DNA of 64,000 nucleotides, from assembly GCF_019599275.1 (NCBI RefSeq), contig NZ_JAHZTD010000001.1, forward strand, positions 2,046,001 to 2,110,000, written 5' to 3'. Below the pieces are notes generated by a model that was given only the letters and a program-made list of their open reading frames with translations, did no database searches and was not told the origin of the DNA. The DNA is from Hymenobacter sp. HSC-4F20. GTDB taxonomy: Bacteria; Bacteroidota; Bacteroidia; Cytophagales; Hymenobacteraceae. Below, piece after piece: positions 8,609 through 17,182 of this stretch. The translations under genes and the position numbers were made by a program. How positions within the stretch are numbered: the stretch's first letter is position 1; every line of letters begins with the position of its first letter.

Positions 8609-9715
8609 ATGTCAACCCCCATGCAGCGCTATGTACCCCGCACACGGCGGGCCGTTCGGAGCCTAATTCAGCTTCATCCGGCGCCCTGGCGCTGGAAGGT
8701 AGGGATGGAGGCCGGGCTGGCGCTGGGGTTACCGCTGGGGCTGTTTACTGCGCTGGGGCAGCAAGGGTGGGGGCTGCAGGCAGGGCTAGGAGCCTTCACG
8801 GCCCTGTACGGCGCCAGCCTCAGCCGCCGCGACCGAATGGACCTGCTCCCGCTGGTGGCCGCGGGGCTGGTTTTGGCCTCGGCCCTGGGGGTAGCGTGTG
8901 CCGGCAGCCTCTGGCTGAGCAATGCGTGCCTAGTGGTAGTGAGTGCAATAGCCTGCGTGGTAGTGCTGGGTATCCGACTGGGCCCGCCCGGCCCCATGAT
9001 GTTTGTGCTGGTAAGCGCCGTGAGTGCCCATTTGGCCCGGCCCAAAACCCTGGGCGGAGTGGGCTTGCCGGGGCTGCCGCTGGTAGGATTGGTAGCGGTG
9101 GGGGCAGCCCTAGCTTACCTAGTGATTATTGCGCCGCTGCTGTTGCCCTCGGTCCGGCGGCGCCACGGCTCGCCCTCGGGGTTGCGGGTGTTGTATCCAC
9201 ACTTCAAGCTCGACCGGGAAGTTGCCCTGATGGCACTGCGCGTGGTAATGGGCGTGCTTATTACCTGCTTGGTCAGTCGGCCGCTGGGGGCGCACCGGAC
9301 GTATTGGGTCGTGCTGTCGGCAGTGGCGGTGCTGCAGTCCAGCGCTTCCCGGCAGCTGACTACCATCCGAGGGCTGCAACGTATGATCGGCACGCTGCTG
9401 GGCATTGGGGTCTTTGATCTGCTGACTTTACGTCAGCCGTCGGGGCTGTGGCTTGTGGCCCTGCTGATGCTGTTGCAGGCGGCTACGGAGGTAGTAGTAG
9501 CGCGCAATTATGCTCTGGCACTGCTGTTTATTACGCCTATGGCGCTGCTGAACTCCACGGCTGGGCACCCTGGCAATACCCTGATTTCGGTGGAGGGCCG
9601 TGTGTTCGATACGCTCCTCGGGGCCACTATTGCGCTGCTTTTGTTTTGGCTCAGTGAGTGGCTGGTGCGCAGGCTACCCCTCTTCTCTCAGCCCAAGCCA
9701 GCCGATGCGCCGTAG
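8609..9715 (+). CDS. FUSC-family inner-membrane protein
   Basis: 368 aa polytopic membrane protein with about nine or ten hydrophobic helices in two bundles split by a cytoplasmic stretch near residues 185-205 (PSVRRRHGSPSG). The second bundle contains the FUSC signature: LRVVMGVLITCLVSRPLG followed by HRTYWVVLSAVAVLQ and TIRGLQRMIGTLLGI. Relatives include fusaric acid resistance proteins and aromatic acid efflux components (AaeB, YccS). No periplasmic adaptor is adjacent, so the transported substrate cannot be guessed. Confidence 0.85.
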   Translation: MSTPMQRYVPRTRRAVRSLIQLHPAPWRWKVGMEAGLALGLPLGLFTALGQQGWGLQAGLGAFTALYGASLSRRDRMDLLPLVAAGLVLASALGVACAGSLWLSNACLVVVSAIACVVVLGIRLGPPGPMMFVLVSAVSAHLARPKTLGGVGLPGLPLVGLVAVGAALAYLVIIAPLLLPSVRRRHGSPSGLRVLYPHFKLDREVALMALRVVMGVLITCLVSRPLGAHRTYWVVLSAVAVLQSSASRQLTTIRGLQRMIGTLLGIGVFDLLTLRQPSGLWLVALLMLLQAATEVVVARNYALALLFITPMALLNSTAGHPGNTLISVEGRVFDTLLGATIALLLFWLSEWLVRRLPLFSQPKPADAP

Positions 9716-9717
9716 CG

Positions 9718-10308
9718 CTACGCCTGCGGCCGCGGGCGTTCCAGCAATACAATAGGCTCGGAGTGGTAAGTGGTGCGGGCAAATTCCCGGAAGCCAAACT
9801 TGCGGGCCACGGCCAGGGAAGCCGCATTATCAGGATCGATGATGCAGGTAATGCGGGCGGTGGGGAAGCGCGGCTCGGCCCAGTCCAGGGCGGCTTGCAC
9901 GGCTTGGCTGGCGTAACCGAGGCCGTGCACGCGGGGTGCCAGCACCCAGCCAGCCTCCAGAGTGCCTTTCAGGGAGGGCGTTAGGTCGCGCTGGAAGTCG
10001 AAGAAACCCACCGTGCCTATGTAGCGGCCGGTAGCTTTTTCTTCAATGGCCCAGGCCCCGAACCCCAGCAGTGACCAGTGGCCCTGCTGGCCCAGCATAC
10101 GGCGCCACGTGTCCTCCTCGGTTTGCGGTTTGTTGCCCAGGTAGCGGTAAAAGGCCGGAGCGGCGGCAATAGCGGCCGCTTCGGGCAGGTCGGTAATCCG
10201 GGGGCCGCGCAGCAGCAAATCGGGGGTTTCCAGTTCGGGCACCAAGGAAGGCGGAGTAGCAAGCAGGCTCAGGGGCTGGGTCATGCGGGCAAGTAGGCCA
10301 TTAGACAT
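9718..10308 (-). CDS. GNAT-family N-acetyltransferase (RimJ/RimL-like)
   Basis: Acetyl-CoA-dependent acyltransferase. The frame is open up to 10410, directly abutting the upstream stop, but the ATG at 10308 has a GGAGG ribosome site about 14 bases before it and starts close to the conserved domain; the ATG at 10284 is a second option. Family marks: LVPELETPDLLLRGPRITD at the N-terminus, a central WAIEEKATGRYIGTVGFFDF strand pair, the acetyl-CoA loop region RVHGLGYASQAV, and the C-terminal DPDNAASLAVARKFGF. This resembles ribosomal protein alanine acetyltransferases. The small-molecule or protein target is unknown. It follows the SUKH gene on the same strand. Confidence 0.85.
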   Translation of the reverse strand: MSNGLLARMTQPLSLLATPPSLVPELETPDLLLRGPRITDLPEAAAIAAAPAFYRYLGNKPQTEEDTWRRMLGQQGHWSLLGFGAWAIEEKATGRYIGTVGFFDFQRDLTPSLKGTLEAGWVLAPRVHGLGYASQAVQAALDWAEPRFPTARITCIIDPDNAASLAVARKFGFREFARTTYHSEPIVLLERPRPQA

Positions 10309-10410
10309 GAATTTAGCAACGCCTCCTGCAACTCGGTTGTGCACAGAGTTTCCATAAGCCGCCCATACCCTAGAGAGGTTTATGTCTAGCAATAGGTAGC
10401 TAGAGAGCAT

Positions 10411-11001
10411 CTAAGAAGTAGCCGCTGCCCACACGACCAGCCTTTCGAAAAGCTCGGTCAGGCTATTGGCCACCAGATATACGTTCTGAAACTTTGCAGC
10501 ATCGGGCATAGGAGAGCCAGTTTCGTCTTCATAGTCCTCTTCGTCCCACTCCAGCTCATGGTCCCACCAATACACCTTCTGATAGTTTTCGGGAGCCAGA
10601 GCCAAGCACAGCTGATTTCCCATGCCGTCATCCGCAAAGGGCAAAAACTGTTCAGGCATCCTGCTCTGATACATCTTCAGCTTTTCCAGGATGGTTATTA
10701 CCCCTTTATGAGTATTCTTACCATATACCGTAGCTATTCCTGAGCCCCTAAACATGTGGCCATTGGGTATGCCAAGTTCTTCGGGATGTTTGTATTCTGG
10801 CTCTGATGTGAGGGGCGCAAACCCGACTGAGTTGCGGAATATGAACTCGCCATAGGTTTGCAGCAGCCAAACGTAATCTTGCGGCAATCTGGCACCTACT
10901 GCTTTTTCGAGCTCAGCTATTTCAGCTTCAGTCAAAGGGTAAAATTGGTCCTGAAGAGGCCTAATGCCTCCTACTATAGCAATTGAGGTTTCGATAGACA
11001 T
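10411..11001 (-). CDS. SMI1/KNR4 (SUKH) family protein
   Basis: 196 aa acidic protein of the SUKH superfamily. The N-terminal helix-turn LTEAEIAELEKAVGARLPQDYVWLLQTYGE is diagnostic, followed by a central LPFADDGMGNQLCLAL strand and YWWDHELEWDEED. SUKH proteins are often immunity proteins against polymorphic toxins, and some are general adaptors. No toxin, Rhs or secretion gene is next to it here. The coding sequence is visibly AT-richer than its neighbours, consistent with recent acquisition. Confidence 0.85.
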   Translation of the reverse strand: MSIETSIAIVGGIRPLQDQFYPLTEAEIAELEKAVGARLPQDYVWLLQTYGEFIFRNSVGFAPLTSEPEYKHPEELGIPNGHMFRGSGIATVYGKNTHKGVITILEKLKMYQSRMPEQFLPFADDGMGNQLCLALAPENYQKVYWWDHELEWDEEDYEDETGSPMPDAAKFQNVYLVANSLTELFERLVVWAAATS

Positions 11002-11307
11002 GCTTTAGCAATTTCGAGGCTGTCAGCGGTTGCTTTAAATACAGTGGGGCACTTCATGGGTACTGCATCTGGCCCTCACCCAGAAGTTGAGCTGTATACG
11101 TGTACATAAGGCCAAATAAATGGCTTTCAGCTTCAGAACCGGGAGAAAAGGTAGGGCGATTAAAAGAGGCGGTTGGTCGGTGTTTCGGGGGTAGTGCTAG
11201 AGGATCGGGCTAACTCACCGGAATGAGGCATCTGGTTTGAATAAGAACTGGCAGAACGTAGCGCACCGGGCGCTGCCCTTACTTCAGCCCTCAACCTTCT
11301 CCTTATC
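11002..11307. other. Divergent intergenic region
   Basis: About 300 bases between the divergent SUKH and Spy-like genes. It should hold both promoters, but I found no full TAnnTTTG match; the sequence is AT-richer in its left half. No gene seen. Confidence 0.4.
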
Positions 11308-11808
11308 ATGAAAAAGCAACTTTTCAGCCTCGCCCTTCTCCTTGGTTTATCTTCTTCCATCGTAAGCACCAGCTTTGCCGCCGACCTGGGCCAGGATGAT
11401 GGCCGCCAGCAGCGCCAAGGCCGCGAGCAACGCCACGACCGCCGCCAAGACCACGACCGCCGCGGCCAGCTTAGCGCCGAGGAACGCCAGCGCCGCACCG
11501 ATGAGCTGGCTAAAGAGCTCGACCTGAGCAAAAAGCAGAAGTCGAAAGTCGAGAAGATTTTCCAGGATCAGCAGCAGCAGATGCAGGCCTTGCGCGGCCG
11601 CTCCGGCCAAGACCGGAGCCAGCAGCGGAGCGAGTTCCAGCGCATCCGCGAAAACACCGACAAGCAGCTTAAAGATGCCCTTTCCAAAAAGCAGTATGCC
11701 CAACTAGAGGCCAAACGCCAGGAGCGCATGCGCCAGATGAGCAACCGCCACGACCGGCAGCAGGACCGCCAGGGCACTGACCGCCGCGGCTTCGGGGGCC
11801 GCAGCTAA
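11308..11808 (+). CDS. Exported Spy/CpxP-like helical protein
   Basis: 166 aa with a clear signal peptide (MKKQLFSLALLLGLSSSIVSTSFAA). The mature protein is very hydrophilic, with an N-terminal run of Arg/Gln/His/Asp repeats (HDRRQDHDRRG), then a helical region LSAEERQRRTDELAKELDLS and ENTDKQLKDALSKKQYAQLE. Position and pattern of the two helix hairpins resemble periplasmic Spy/CpxP-type chaperone-like proteins (an LTxxQ-like 'LSKKQ' occurs twice: DLSKKQKSK and ALSKKQYAQ). Function as an envelope-stress chaperone is inference. It has its own terminator. Confidence 0.7.
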   Translation: MKKQLFSLALLLGLSSSIVSTSFAADLGQDDGRQQRQGREQRHDRRQDHDRRGQLSAEERQRRTDELAKELDLSKKQKSKVEKIFQDQQQQMQALRGRSGQDRSQQRSEFQRIRENTDKQLKDALSKKQYAQLEAKRQERMRQMSNRHDRQQDRQGTDRRGFGGRS

Positions 11809-11842
11809 GCTCCTACCCTTTCAATAGGCTGTATCCTGTTTT

Positions 11843-11880
11843 AAACCGCTTTGTCCGTTTGCCCGGGCAGAGCGGTTTTG
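11843..11880 (+). terminator. Terminator after the Spy-like gene
   Basis: AAACCGCT and AGCGGTTT arms followed by TTG. The 20-base loop itself contains the palindrome GCCCGGGC. Confidence 0.6.
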
Positions 11881-11982
11881 CGTGGAAACGGGGGTAGGGC
11901 GGCTCATTTTTGTCTTTTGCCGGATGCGGTAAAGTATTTCCCGTATGCAATCGACTACGAGCTTAACCACTACCCCGCACGC

Positions 11983-13110
11983 ATGCGCAAACCTCTTCGC
12001 TTCCTAGGCCGCCTCACGGTCAGCCTTCTGCTAGTTCTGCTGGTAATAGGCGTAGCGTTTGCCAACCTCAGCCCCGAGTTTGGGGGCAAACCCACCAAGG
12101 CCCAACGGGCGGCTTATGCAAAATCGGGGCATTACCAGGATGGCGAATTTCAGAATCTGGTGCCTACTACCCTCATGACAGGGGGTAGCATGGCGGGCTC
12201 ACTCTGGCGCTTTCTGTTCAGCAAAACGCCTAACGACAAGCCCGCCAAGCCGCTGCCCACGCAGCCCCTGGATTCGCTCAGTATTACCCAAAAAACGCCG
12301 GAACAGCTGCGCGTAACGTGGTTTGGGCACTCAGCCAGCTTAGTGGAAATAGCCGGCAAGAACATCCTGCTCGACCCGATGCTGAGCGTAAAGATGGGTC
12401 CCATTTCCTGGATTACGCCCCAGCGCTACAACCCGCAGCTTGCCATTACCGCCGAGCAGCTCCCGCCCATTGATGCCGTCCTGATTTCTCACGACCACTA
12501 CGACCACCTGGACTACCAGACCATTCTGCGGCTCAAGGATAAGACCGCGCACTTCTTTGTGCCCCTGGGGGTGGGGGCCCACCTGCTGGCCTGGGGCGTG
12601 GCACCGGAACGGGTGCAGGAGCTGGACTGGAACGACTCGGTGCAGCTTCCCGGCGGCCTGACCATCACCAGCACACCGGCCCGACACTTTTCCGGCCGGG
12701 GCCTCACCAACCGAAATTCTACTTCCTGGAGCTCCTGGGTGATAAAATCGGCCGCGAAGCGCGTGTTTTACAGCGGCGACGGAGGCTACGGCCCGCATTT
12801 CCAGGCCATCGGGCAGCAGCACGGCCCTTTTGACCTGGCCCTGATGGAATGCGGGCAGTACGATGCCCAATGGGCCCAGATCCATATGCTGCCCGAACAA
12901 AGCGTACAGGCCGCCCTGGATGTGCAGGCCAGGCTGCTGCTGCCGGTGCACTGGGGTGCTTTCACGGAGGCGCACCACCCTTGGAACGAGCCGGTGAAGC
13001 GGGCCGCAGCCGCGGCCACCCGCCTCGCTCTGCCCATGATGACTCCGCTGCTGGGCCAACCTGTTACCCTCGGCGCTGGCCCGCTGCCCCAGGCCAAGTG
13101 GTGGCAGTAG
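11983..13110 (+). CDS. Membrane-anchored MBL-fold metallohydrolase (NAPE-PLD/UlaG-like)
   Basis: Metallo-beta-lactamase-fold hydrolase, 375 aa from the ATG at 11983. The frame opens earlier (11851), but that start lies inside the preceding terminator, and the 11983 start gives an N-terminal anchor RFLGRLTVSLLLVLLVIGVAFA. Metal-site residues are in VLISHDHYDHLDYQT, a later His in TPARHFSGRG, the Asp in YSGDGGYG, and the final VHWGAF. The N-terminal GHSASLVEIAGKNILLDPM is typical of the group containing N-acyl-phosphatidylethanolamine phospholipase D and the L-ascorbate lactonase UlaG. Probably periplasm-facing. The substrate is not known. Confidence 0.88.
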   Translation: MRKPLRFLGRLTVSLLLVLLVIGVAFANLSPEFGGKPTKAQRAAYAKSGHYQDGEFQNLVPTTLMTGGSMAGSLWRFLFSKTPNDKPAKPLPTQPLDSLSITQKTPEQLRVTWFGHSASLVEIAGKNILLDPMLSVKMGPISWITPQRYNPQLAITAEQLPPIDAVLISHDHYDHLDYQTILRLKDKTAHFFVPLGVGAHLLAWGVAPERVQELDWNDSVQLPGGLTITSTPARHFSGRGLTNRNSTSWSSWVIKSAAKRVFYSGDGGYGPHFQAIGQQHGPFDLALMECGQYDAQWAQIHMLPEQSVQAALDVQARLLLPVHWGAFTEAHHPWNEPVKRAAAAATRLALPMMTPLLGQPVTLGAGPLPQAKWWQ

Positions 13111-13182
13111 CGTTGCCCCGACAAGCTTTGTTACTCGCAGTTACTCGCAAACCCAGATTTCTCGCTCCGCACAGAATGACGG

Positions 13183-14583
13183 TTATGCTATCCGCTCAAA
13201 CCGGAGCACTACCCCTTCCTGCGGGCGCAACGTCACCAACGGTACGGGCAGTACCCCCTCTTTCGTGACGGGCGCGACGGTGAAGTGCCGAAGCGTTTCC
13301 AGCAGCACTAACTGAATTTCAGCCAAGGCAAAATGGTTGCCGATGCACAGGCGCGGCCCACCCCCGAAAGGCAGGTAGGCATAGGCCGGAATAGGCGGCT
13401 GCGCACTAGGCGCGAACCGCTCGGGCCGGAACGCATTGGGCTCGGACCAGAGCGTGGGGTGGCGGTGCAGGCCGTAGATGTAGAGCGAAAACAACGTGCC
13501 TTTCGGAAACGGGTGGCCTTGGAACTCGTCGTCTTCCAGGGCCACGCGGTCCAGAATCCAGGCCGGGGGGTAGAGTCGCATGGTTTCCTGAATCACCTGC
13601 ATAGAGTACGGTAGGCGGGCCAACTCCTCGAACTCCGGCGCGCGGTGAGCCAGGCCGGCGGCGGCCCGCTCCTGGCGTACCTGCGCGGCTACCTCAGGGT
13701 GCTCCGCCAGCAGGTAAAACAGCCAGCTCAGGGCATTTGCCGAGGTTTCGTGGCCAGCCAGCAGCAGAATGTTGGCTTCGTCTACCAGCTGCTCTTCGGT
13801 CATGGGCTCACCCGTGTCTTCGTAGCGCACGTCTAGCAGCATCTGCAGCAGGTCGTTGTGGGAAGTGGAGTTGCTGCCGGCCTGCTGGCGCTTGCGGATG
13901 TAGGTGCGCACCAGCTCGCGCAGTTCCTGGCTTAGTGTTTCGTGGCGGCGGTAGCTGCCGGTGCCTTGCAGCCAGGGCCGGAGGTAGGGCTGCCGGATGG
14001 TGCGCACGTAGAAAGCCTGAATCTGGGTCAGGATATCCGACAGCCGGTCACGCTCCGCGTCGCTCATGCTGGTTCCAAAGGTGGCCTGCGCGATGATGCG
14101 AAACGCTACCCGCGTCATGGCTTCATGAATATCTACCAGGGCCGGACCGGCGGCCGTGCGGCCCTGCAACTCCTGAGTCCACTCCTCGGCGGCGGCCTGC
14201 ATCAGGCGGGTGAGGCCGGCCAGGCGCTGGCGGTGGAAGGCCGGCTGAATCAGGCGGCGCTGCCGCAGCCAGTCGGCCCCTTCGTTGGTGAGCAGCCCCC
14301 GTCCGATGTAGCGAATCAGGCCATGCGTGAGGTCTGATTTGAGGTAGCGGCGGTGGTTTTTCTGCAGAATGTGCTGCACCAGCGCCGGGTCGCGCGTGAC
14401 GTAGCAGGGCCGGATGCCGCCCAGGTGCAGGCCTACGGTGTCGCCGTGGGCAGCGTGGGCGCGGTTGAGGTTACCGATAGGGTCACGGGCCATGGCCAGC
14501 GAGGAAAGCAGGGTGCGCCAGCGCGGCACCCACGGAAAAGGCGCCACTGGCGCTTCCATAGCAGGTAAAACAGGGGTAGGCAT
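13183..14583 (-). CDS. Cytochrome P450
   Basis: Heme-thiolate monooxygenase of 466 aa from the ATG at 14583 (MPTPVLPAMEAPVAPFPWVP); the open frame extends to 14742 but that extra N-terminus looks non-coding. Motifs: I-helix oxygen site LLLAGHETSANAL, K-helix ETMR, the PERF-type FRPERF, and the heme loop FGGGPRLCIG with the Cys ligand. The family looks like bacterial class P450s related to CYP4/CYP110/CYP175-type enzymes, which include fatty acid and carotenoid hydroxylases. A role in carotenoid tailoring is only a guess, as the crt genes lie about 40 kb away. No ferredoxin or reductase is adjacent. Confidence 0.93.
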   Translation of the reverse strand: MPTPVLPAMEAPVAPFPWVPRWRTLLSSLAMARDPIGNLNRAHAAHGDTVGLHLGGIRPCYVTRDPALVQHILQKNHRRYLKSDLTHGLIRYIGRGLLTNEGADWLRQRRLIQPAFHRQRLAGLTRLMQAAAEEWTQELQGRTAAGPALVDIHEAMTRVAFRIIAQATFGTSMSDAERDRLSDILTQIQAFYVRTIRQPYLRPWLQGTGSYRRHETLSQELRELVRTYIRKRQQAGSNSTSHNDLLQMLLDVRYEDTGEPMTEEQLVDEANILLLAGHETSANALSWLFYLLAEHPEVAAQVRQERAAAGLAHRAPEFEELARLPYSMQVIQETMRLYPPAWILDRVALEDDEFQGHPFPKGTLFSLYIYGLHRHPTLWSEPNAFRPERFAPSAQPPIPAYAYLPFGGGPRLCIGNHFALAEIQLVLLETLRHFTVAPVTKEGVLPVPLVTLRPQEGVVLRFERIA

Positions 14584-14756
14584 ACAGAAATAGCGGAGGA
14601 ATGCTTTCCAAGATAAGGCAAAAACAAGGCCACTGAGCCCACAGGTTTCCACTCTCCTACCCTGCAACACAACCCCAGGCCACCTTCCGCGCGTACAGCC
14701 TAGTAGCCCAGCGTGGCCTCCCGAACTTTCTCTAACAACCAAACTCCCGGTTCCTT

Positions 14757-15065
14757 ATGTGGATTCAGCAAAAAAACACCCCCGCCCCACTCGAAGAGCT
14801 GCAAGGCCGCACGGTAGGTCTCAAATTTGAGTGCAACGAGTGTCATACGGAAGTATTCACCGACCTGATTGGTGTGCCCGCCCCCGACCACCTGGCTAAC
14901 TCTATGGAAGACGACGGCCAGTTTGAGACGGAAGAAATCAAGTGCCCCGGCTGCGACATGACCCACGAAATCACCGTGAAAAGCACCTTCGACGGCGTGC
15001 ATTTCGAGGTGTCGGAAGTAGCCCCCGACAGCGTAGCCTACCAGATAGCCGAGCCGGAGCACTAA
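14757..15065 (+). CDS. Small protein with two CxxC motifs
   Basis: 102 aa, not recognised as a named family. It has CNEC near residue 26 and CPGC near residue 63, spaced so that a single zinc ribbon could form. There is no signal peptide, so it is probably cytoplasmic. Acidic overall. It is divergent from the P450 gene and ends before a strong bidirectional terminator, so it is probably a single-gene unit. Confidence 0.65.
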   Translation: MWIQQKNTPAPLEELQGRTVGLKFECNECHTEVFTDLIGVPAPDHLANSMEDDGQFETEEIKCPGCDMTHEITVKSTFDGVHFEVSEVAPDSVAYQIAEPEH

Positions 15066-15101
15066 GCACGGCCTGGTCAGGTACTGATCCGATAGAAATA
15101 G

Positions 15102-15130
15102 AAAAGGCTCGCCGTTTGGCGAGCCTTTTT
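15102..15130. terminator. Bidirectional terminator
   Basis: Perfect stem AAAAGGCTCGCC / GGCGAGCCTTTT with a GTTT loop and T/A tracts on both sides. It serves the convergent Cys-rich gene (+) and the polyprenyl synthase (-). Confidence 0.9.
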
Positions 15131-15160
15131 CGTGCCAAGGCCCGTCACGAAACGATGAGC

Positions 15161-16141
15161 TTACTTCTCCCGCTCAATGGTGTAGTTGATGAGTTGCTCC
15201 AGGGAGGTACGGGAAGCCGAAGCCGGGAAGGTGCGCAGGATTTCCAGGGCCTCGTCGCGGTAGCGTTCCATGACCTGGATGGCGTAGTTCAGCCCGCCCG
15301 ACTGCTTGACAAACTCAATAACGGCCTGCACCCGGTCTTTGCGGCCGTCGTTGTTTTTCACGTTGTAAATGACGCGGCGCTTGGTCAGCCAGTCGGCCTG
15401 TTGCAGGGCGTAGATAAGCGGCAAGGTCATTTTCTTCTCCTTAATGTCAATGCCGACGGGCTTGCCGATTTCCGCGGTGCCGTAATCGAACAGGTCATCC
15501 TTGATCTGAAAGGCCATGCCAACCTTCTCCCCGAAAAGCCGGGCCCGCTCGATGGTTTCGGTGTCGGCCCCAGCCGAAGCAGCTCCCACGGCGCAGCAGG
15601 AGGCAATCAGGGAGGCCGTTTTCTGGCGGATGATATCGAAGTACACGTCCTCGGTGATGTCGAGGCGGCGAGCTTTCTCGATCTGCAGCAATTCGCCCTC
15701 GCTCAGCTCCTTTACCGCGTTGCTCACGATTTTGAGCAGCTCGTAGTCGTTGTTTTCCAGGCTCAGCAGCAGGCCCTTGCTCAGCAGATAGTCGCCCACG
15801 AGCACGGCAATCTTGTTTTTCCAGAGGGCGTTGATAGAGAAAAAGCCGCGGCGGTAGTTGCTCTCGTCCACCACGTCGTCGTGCACCAGCGTGGCCGTGT
15901 GCAGCAGCTCAATTAGGGCCGCCCCACGAAATGAGGCTTCCGGCAGTGGGTCGCCACCGCTGATTTTGGCTGTGAAGAACACAAACATGGGCCGCACCTG
16001 CTTGCCCTTGCGCTTCACGATGTAGCCCATAATTTTATCAAGCAGCAGCTGCCGGGTTTGCATGGACTGGCGGAATTTCTTCTCGAATTCCTCCATCTCG
16101 GCGGCAATGGGCGCCTGTATCTGGTCCAGCGTAACGGTCAT
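15161..16141 (-). CDS. Polyprenyl (octaprenyl-type) diphosphate synthase
   Basis: Trans-prenyltransferase that elongates farnesyl or geranylgeranyl diphosphate with isopentenyl diphosphate, most likely for the menaquinone side chain. 326 aa from the ATG at 16141 (MTVTLDQIQAPIAAEM); the frame extends upstream to 16234 but the extra residues do not look coding. The first Asp-rich motif is LVHDDVVDES, the second FQIKDDLFDYG, and GKQVRP binds diphosphate. The residues before the first motif (LLHTATLVHDD) are small enough to expect a long-chain product. It could instead supply GGPP for carotenoids, but its type resembles IspB more than CrtE. Confidence 0.92.
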   Translation of the reverse strand: MTVTLDQIQAPIAAEMEEFEKKFRQSMQTRQLLLDKIMGYIVKRKGKQVRPMFVFFTAKISGGDPLPEASFRGAALIELLHTATLVHDDVVDESNYRRGFFSINALWKNKIAVLVGDYLLSKGLLLSLENNDYELLKIVSNAVKELSEGELLQIEKARRLDITEDVYFDIIRQKTASLIASCCAVGAASAGADTETIERARLFGEKVGMAFQIKDDLFDYGTAEIGKPVGIDIKEKKMTLPLIYALQQADWLTKRRVIYNVKNNDGRKDRVQAVIEFVKQSGGLNYAIQVMERYRDEALEILRTFPASASRTSLEQLINYTIEREK

Positions 16142-16287
16142 GCGGGTGTGTTGAGCGCTGCAATGATACGGGGAAAAAGGAGAAGTGCTGAAATTGCGAA
16201 ATGGGGCATTTGCCGTTTCCGCGCCCCGAGCCAAGCTGGCAGTGGCAAACCGGCGGGTGGGGGCACTTGTTACACTGGCTGCGCTCT

Positions 16288-16295
16288 TACCTTCG
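16288..16295 (+). promoter_or_regulatory. Promoter of the alpha/beta hydrolase unit
   Basis: TTG at 16267-16269, an 18-base spacer, then TACCTTCG (one mismatch to TAnnTTTG). The box ends only 6 bases before the ATG at 16302, implying a leaderless or nearly leaderless mRNA and supporting that start over the earlier ATG at 16185. Confidence 0.5.
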
Positions 16296-16301
16296 CTACT
16301 T

Positions 16302-17171
16302 ATGCCCGTTCAACCCATTCGCCTCGACCTGCGCCTCGCCAGCCCCCGCCACGCCCGCCCCTTCGCCGCTGATCTGCGCTACCTGCCCACCGGGCAGCCC
16401 AAACCGGTGGTGGTGTTCGTGCACGGCTTCAAAGGGTTTAAGGATTGGGGGCATTTTAATCTGCTGGCTGATTGGTTTGCCGGGCAAGGGGTAGTGTTCG
16501 TGAAGCTAAACCTCTCGCACAACGGCCTGGTCATCGACGGCTCCGGCGACCTGGAGGATCTGGAGGCGTTTGGCCGCAACAACTTTTCCCTGGAGCTGGA
16601 TGACATCGGTGTCCTGCTCGACTACCTGCACCACGCAGACGAAGCACTACGCGCACGCGCCGAGATGGACCTGACGCGCCTGGCCCTCATCGGCCACAGC
16701 AGGGGGGGCGGACTGGTGTTGCTGAAAGCCGCCGAAGATGTCCGCGTAAAAGCCGTGGTTACGTGGGCTGCTATTACTAACGTGAATCCCGGCTGGACGG
16801 AGGAGCTGATGCAGCACTGGCAGCAGCAGGGTGTATACTACGTGGAAAACAGCCGCACCAAGCAGCAGCTACCCCTTTACTATCAGATTGTGGAGGACTA
16901 CCACCAGAACCGCCTGCGGCTGGACATTCCGCACAACGTGCGCCGCAAGCTTTGGCAGCCCCTCCTGGTTCTGCACGGCAACCAGGATGAAACCGTGCCC
17001 GTGCAGCGCGCCCACGACCTTCAGCGCTGGAAGCCGGACGCCGAGCTGGCCATTCTGCCCAGCGTGACGCATAACTTTGGGGGCAGCCACCCGTGGCCGG
17101 CCGCTGAGCTGCCCGCTCAGGCCCTGACTGCCGCTGAGGTAACTATGGAGTTTCTGGGCCGCGTGCTGTAG
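16302..17171 (+). CDS. Alpha/beta hydrolase (dienelactone hydrolase-like)
   Basis: 289 aa serine hydrolase. The open frame begins at 16185, but a promoter-like box ends 6 bases before the ATG at 16302 (MPVQPIRLDLRL), which I take as the start. Oxyanion region VFVHGFKGFKDWG; nucleophile elbow LIGHSRGGG; a likely acid Asp in LHGNQDETVPV and catalytic His in SVTHNFGG. This is the usual set for a cytoplasmic esterase or acyl-peptide-type hydrolase. Substrate unknown. It is followed by a membrane protein and folK with very short gaps, so the three may form one unit. Confidence 0.85.
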   Translation: MPVQPIRLDLRLASPRHARPFAADLRYLPTGQPKPVVVFVHGFKGFKDWGHFNLLADWFAGQGVVFVKLNLSHNGLVIDGSGDLEDLEAFGRNNFSLELDDIGVLLDYLHHADEALRARAEMDLTRLALIGHSRGGGLVLLKAAEDVRVKAVVTWAAITNVNPGWTEELMQHWQQQGVYYVENSRTKQQLPLYYQIVEDYHQNRLRLDIPHNVRRKLWQPLLVLHGNQDETVPVQRAHDLQRWKPDAELAILPSVTHNFGGSHPWPAAELPAQALTAAEVTMEFLGRVL

Positions 17172-17182
17172 CTATTGCGGGT

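Noticed and set aside
13130..13149. Ten-base tandem repeat GTTACTCGCA after the metallohydrolase gene
   Set aside because: Only two copies and very short; not informative alone.
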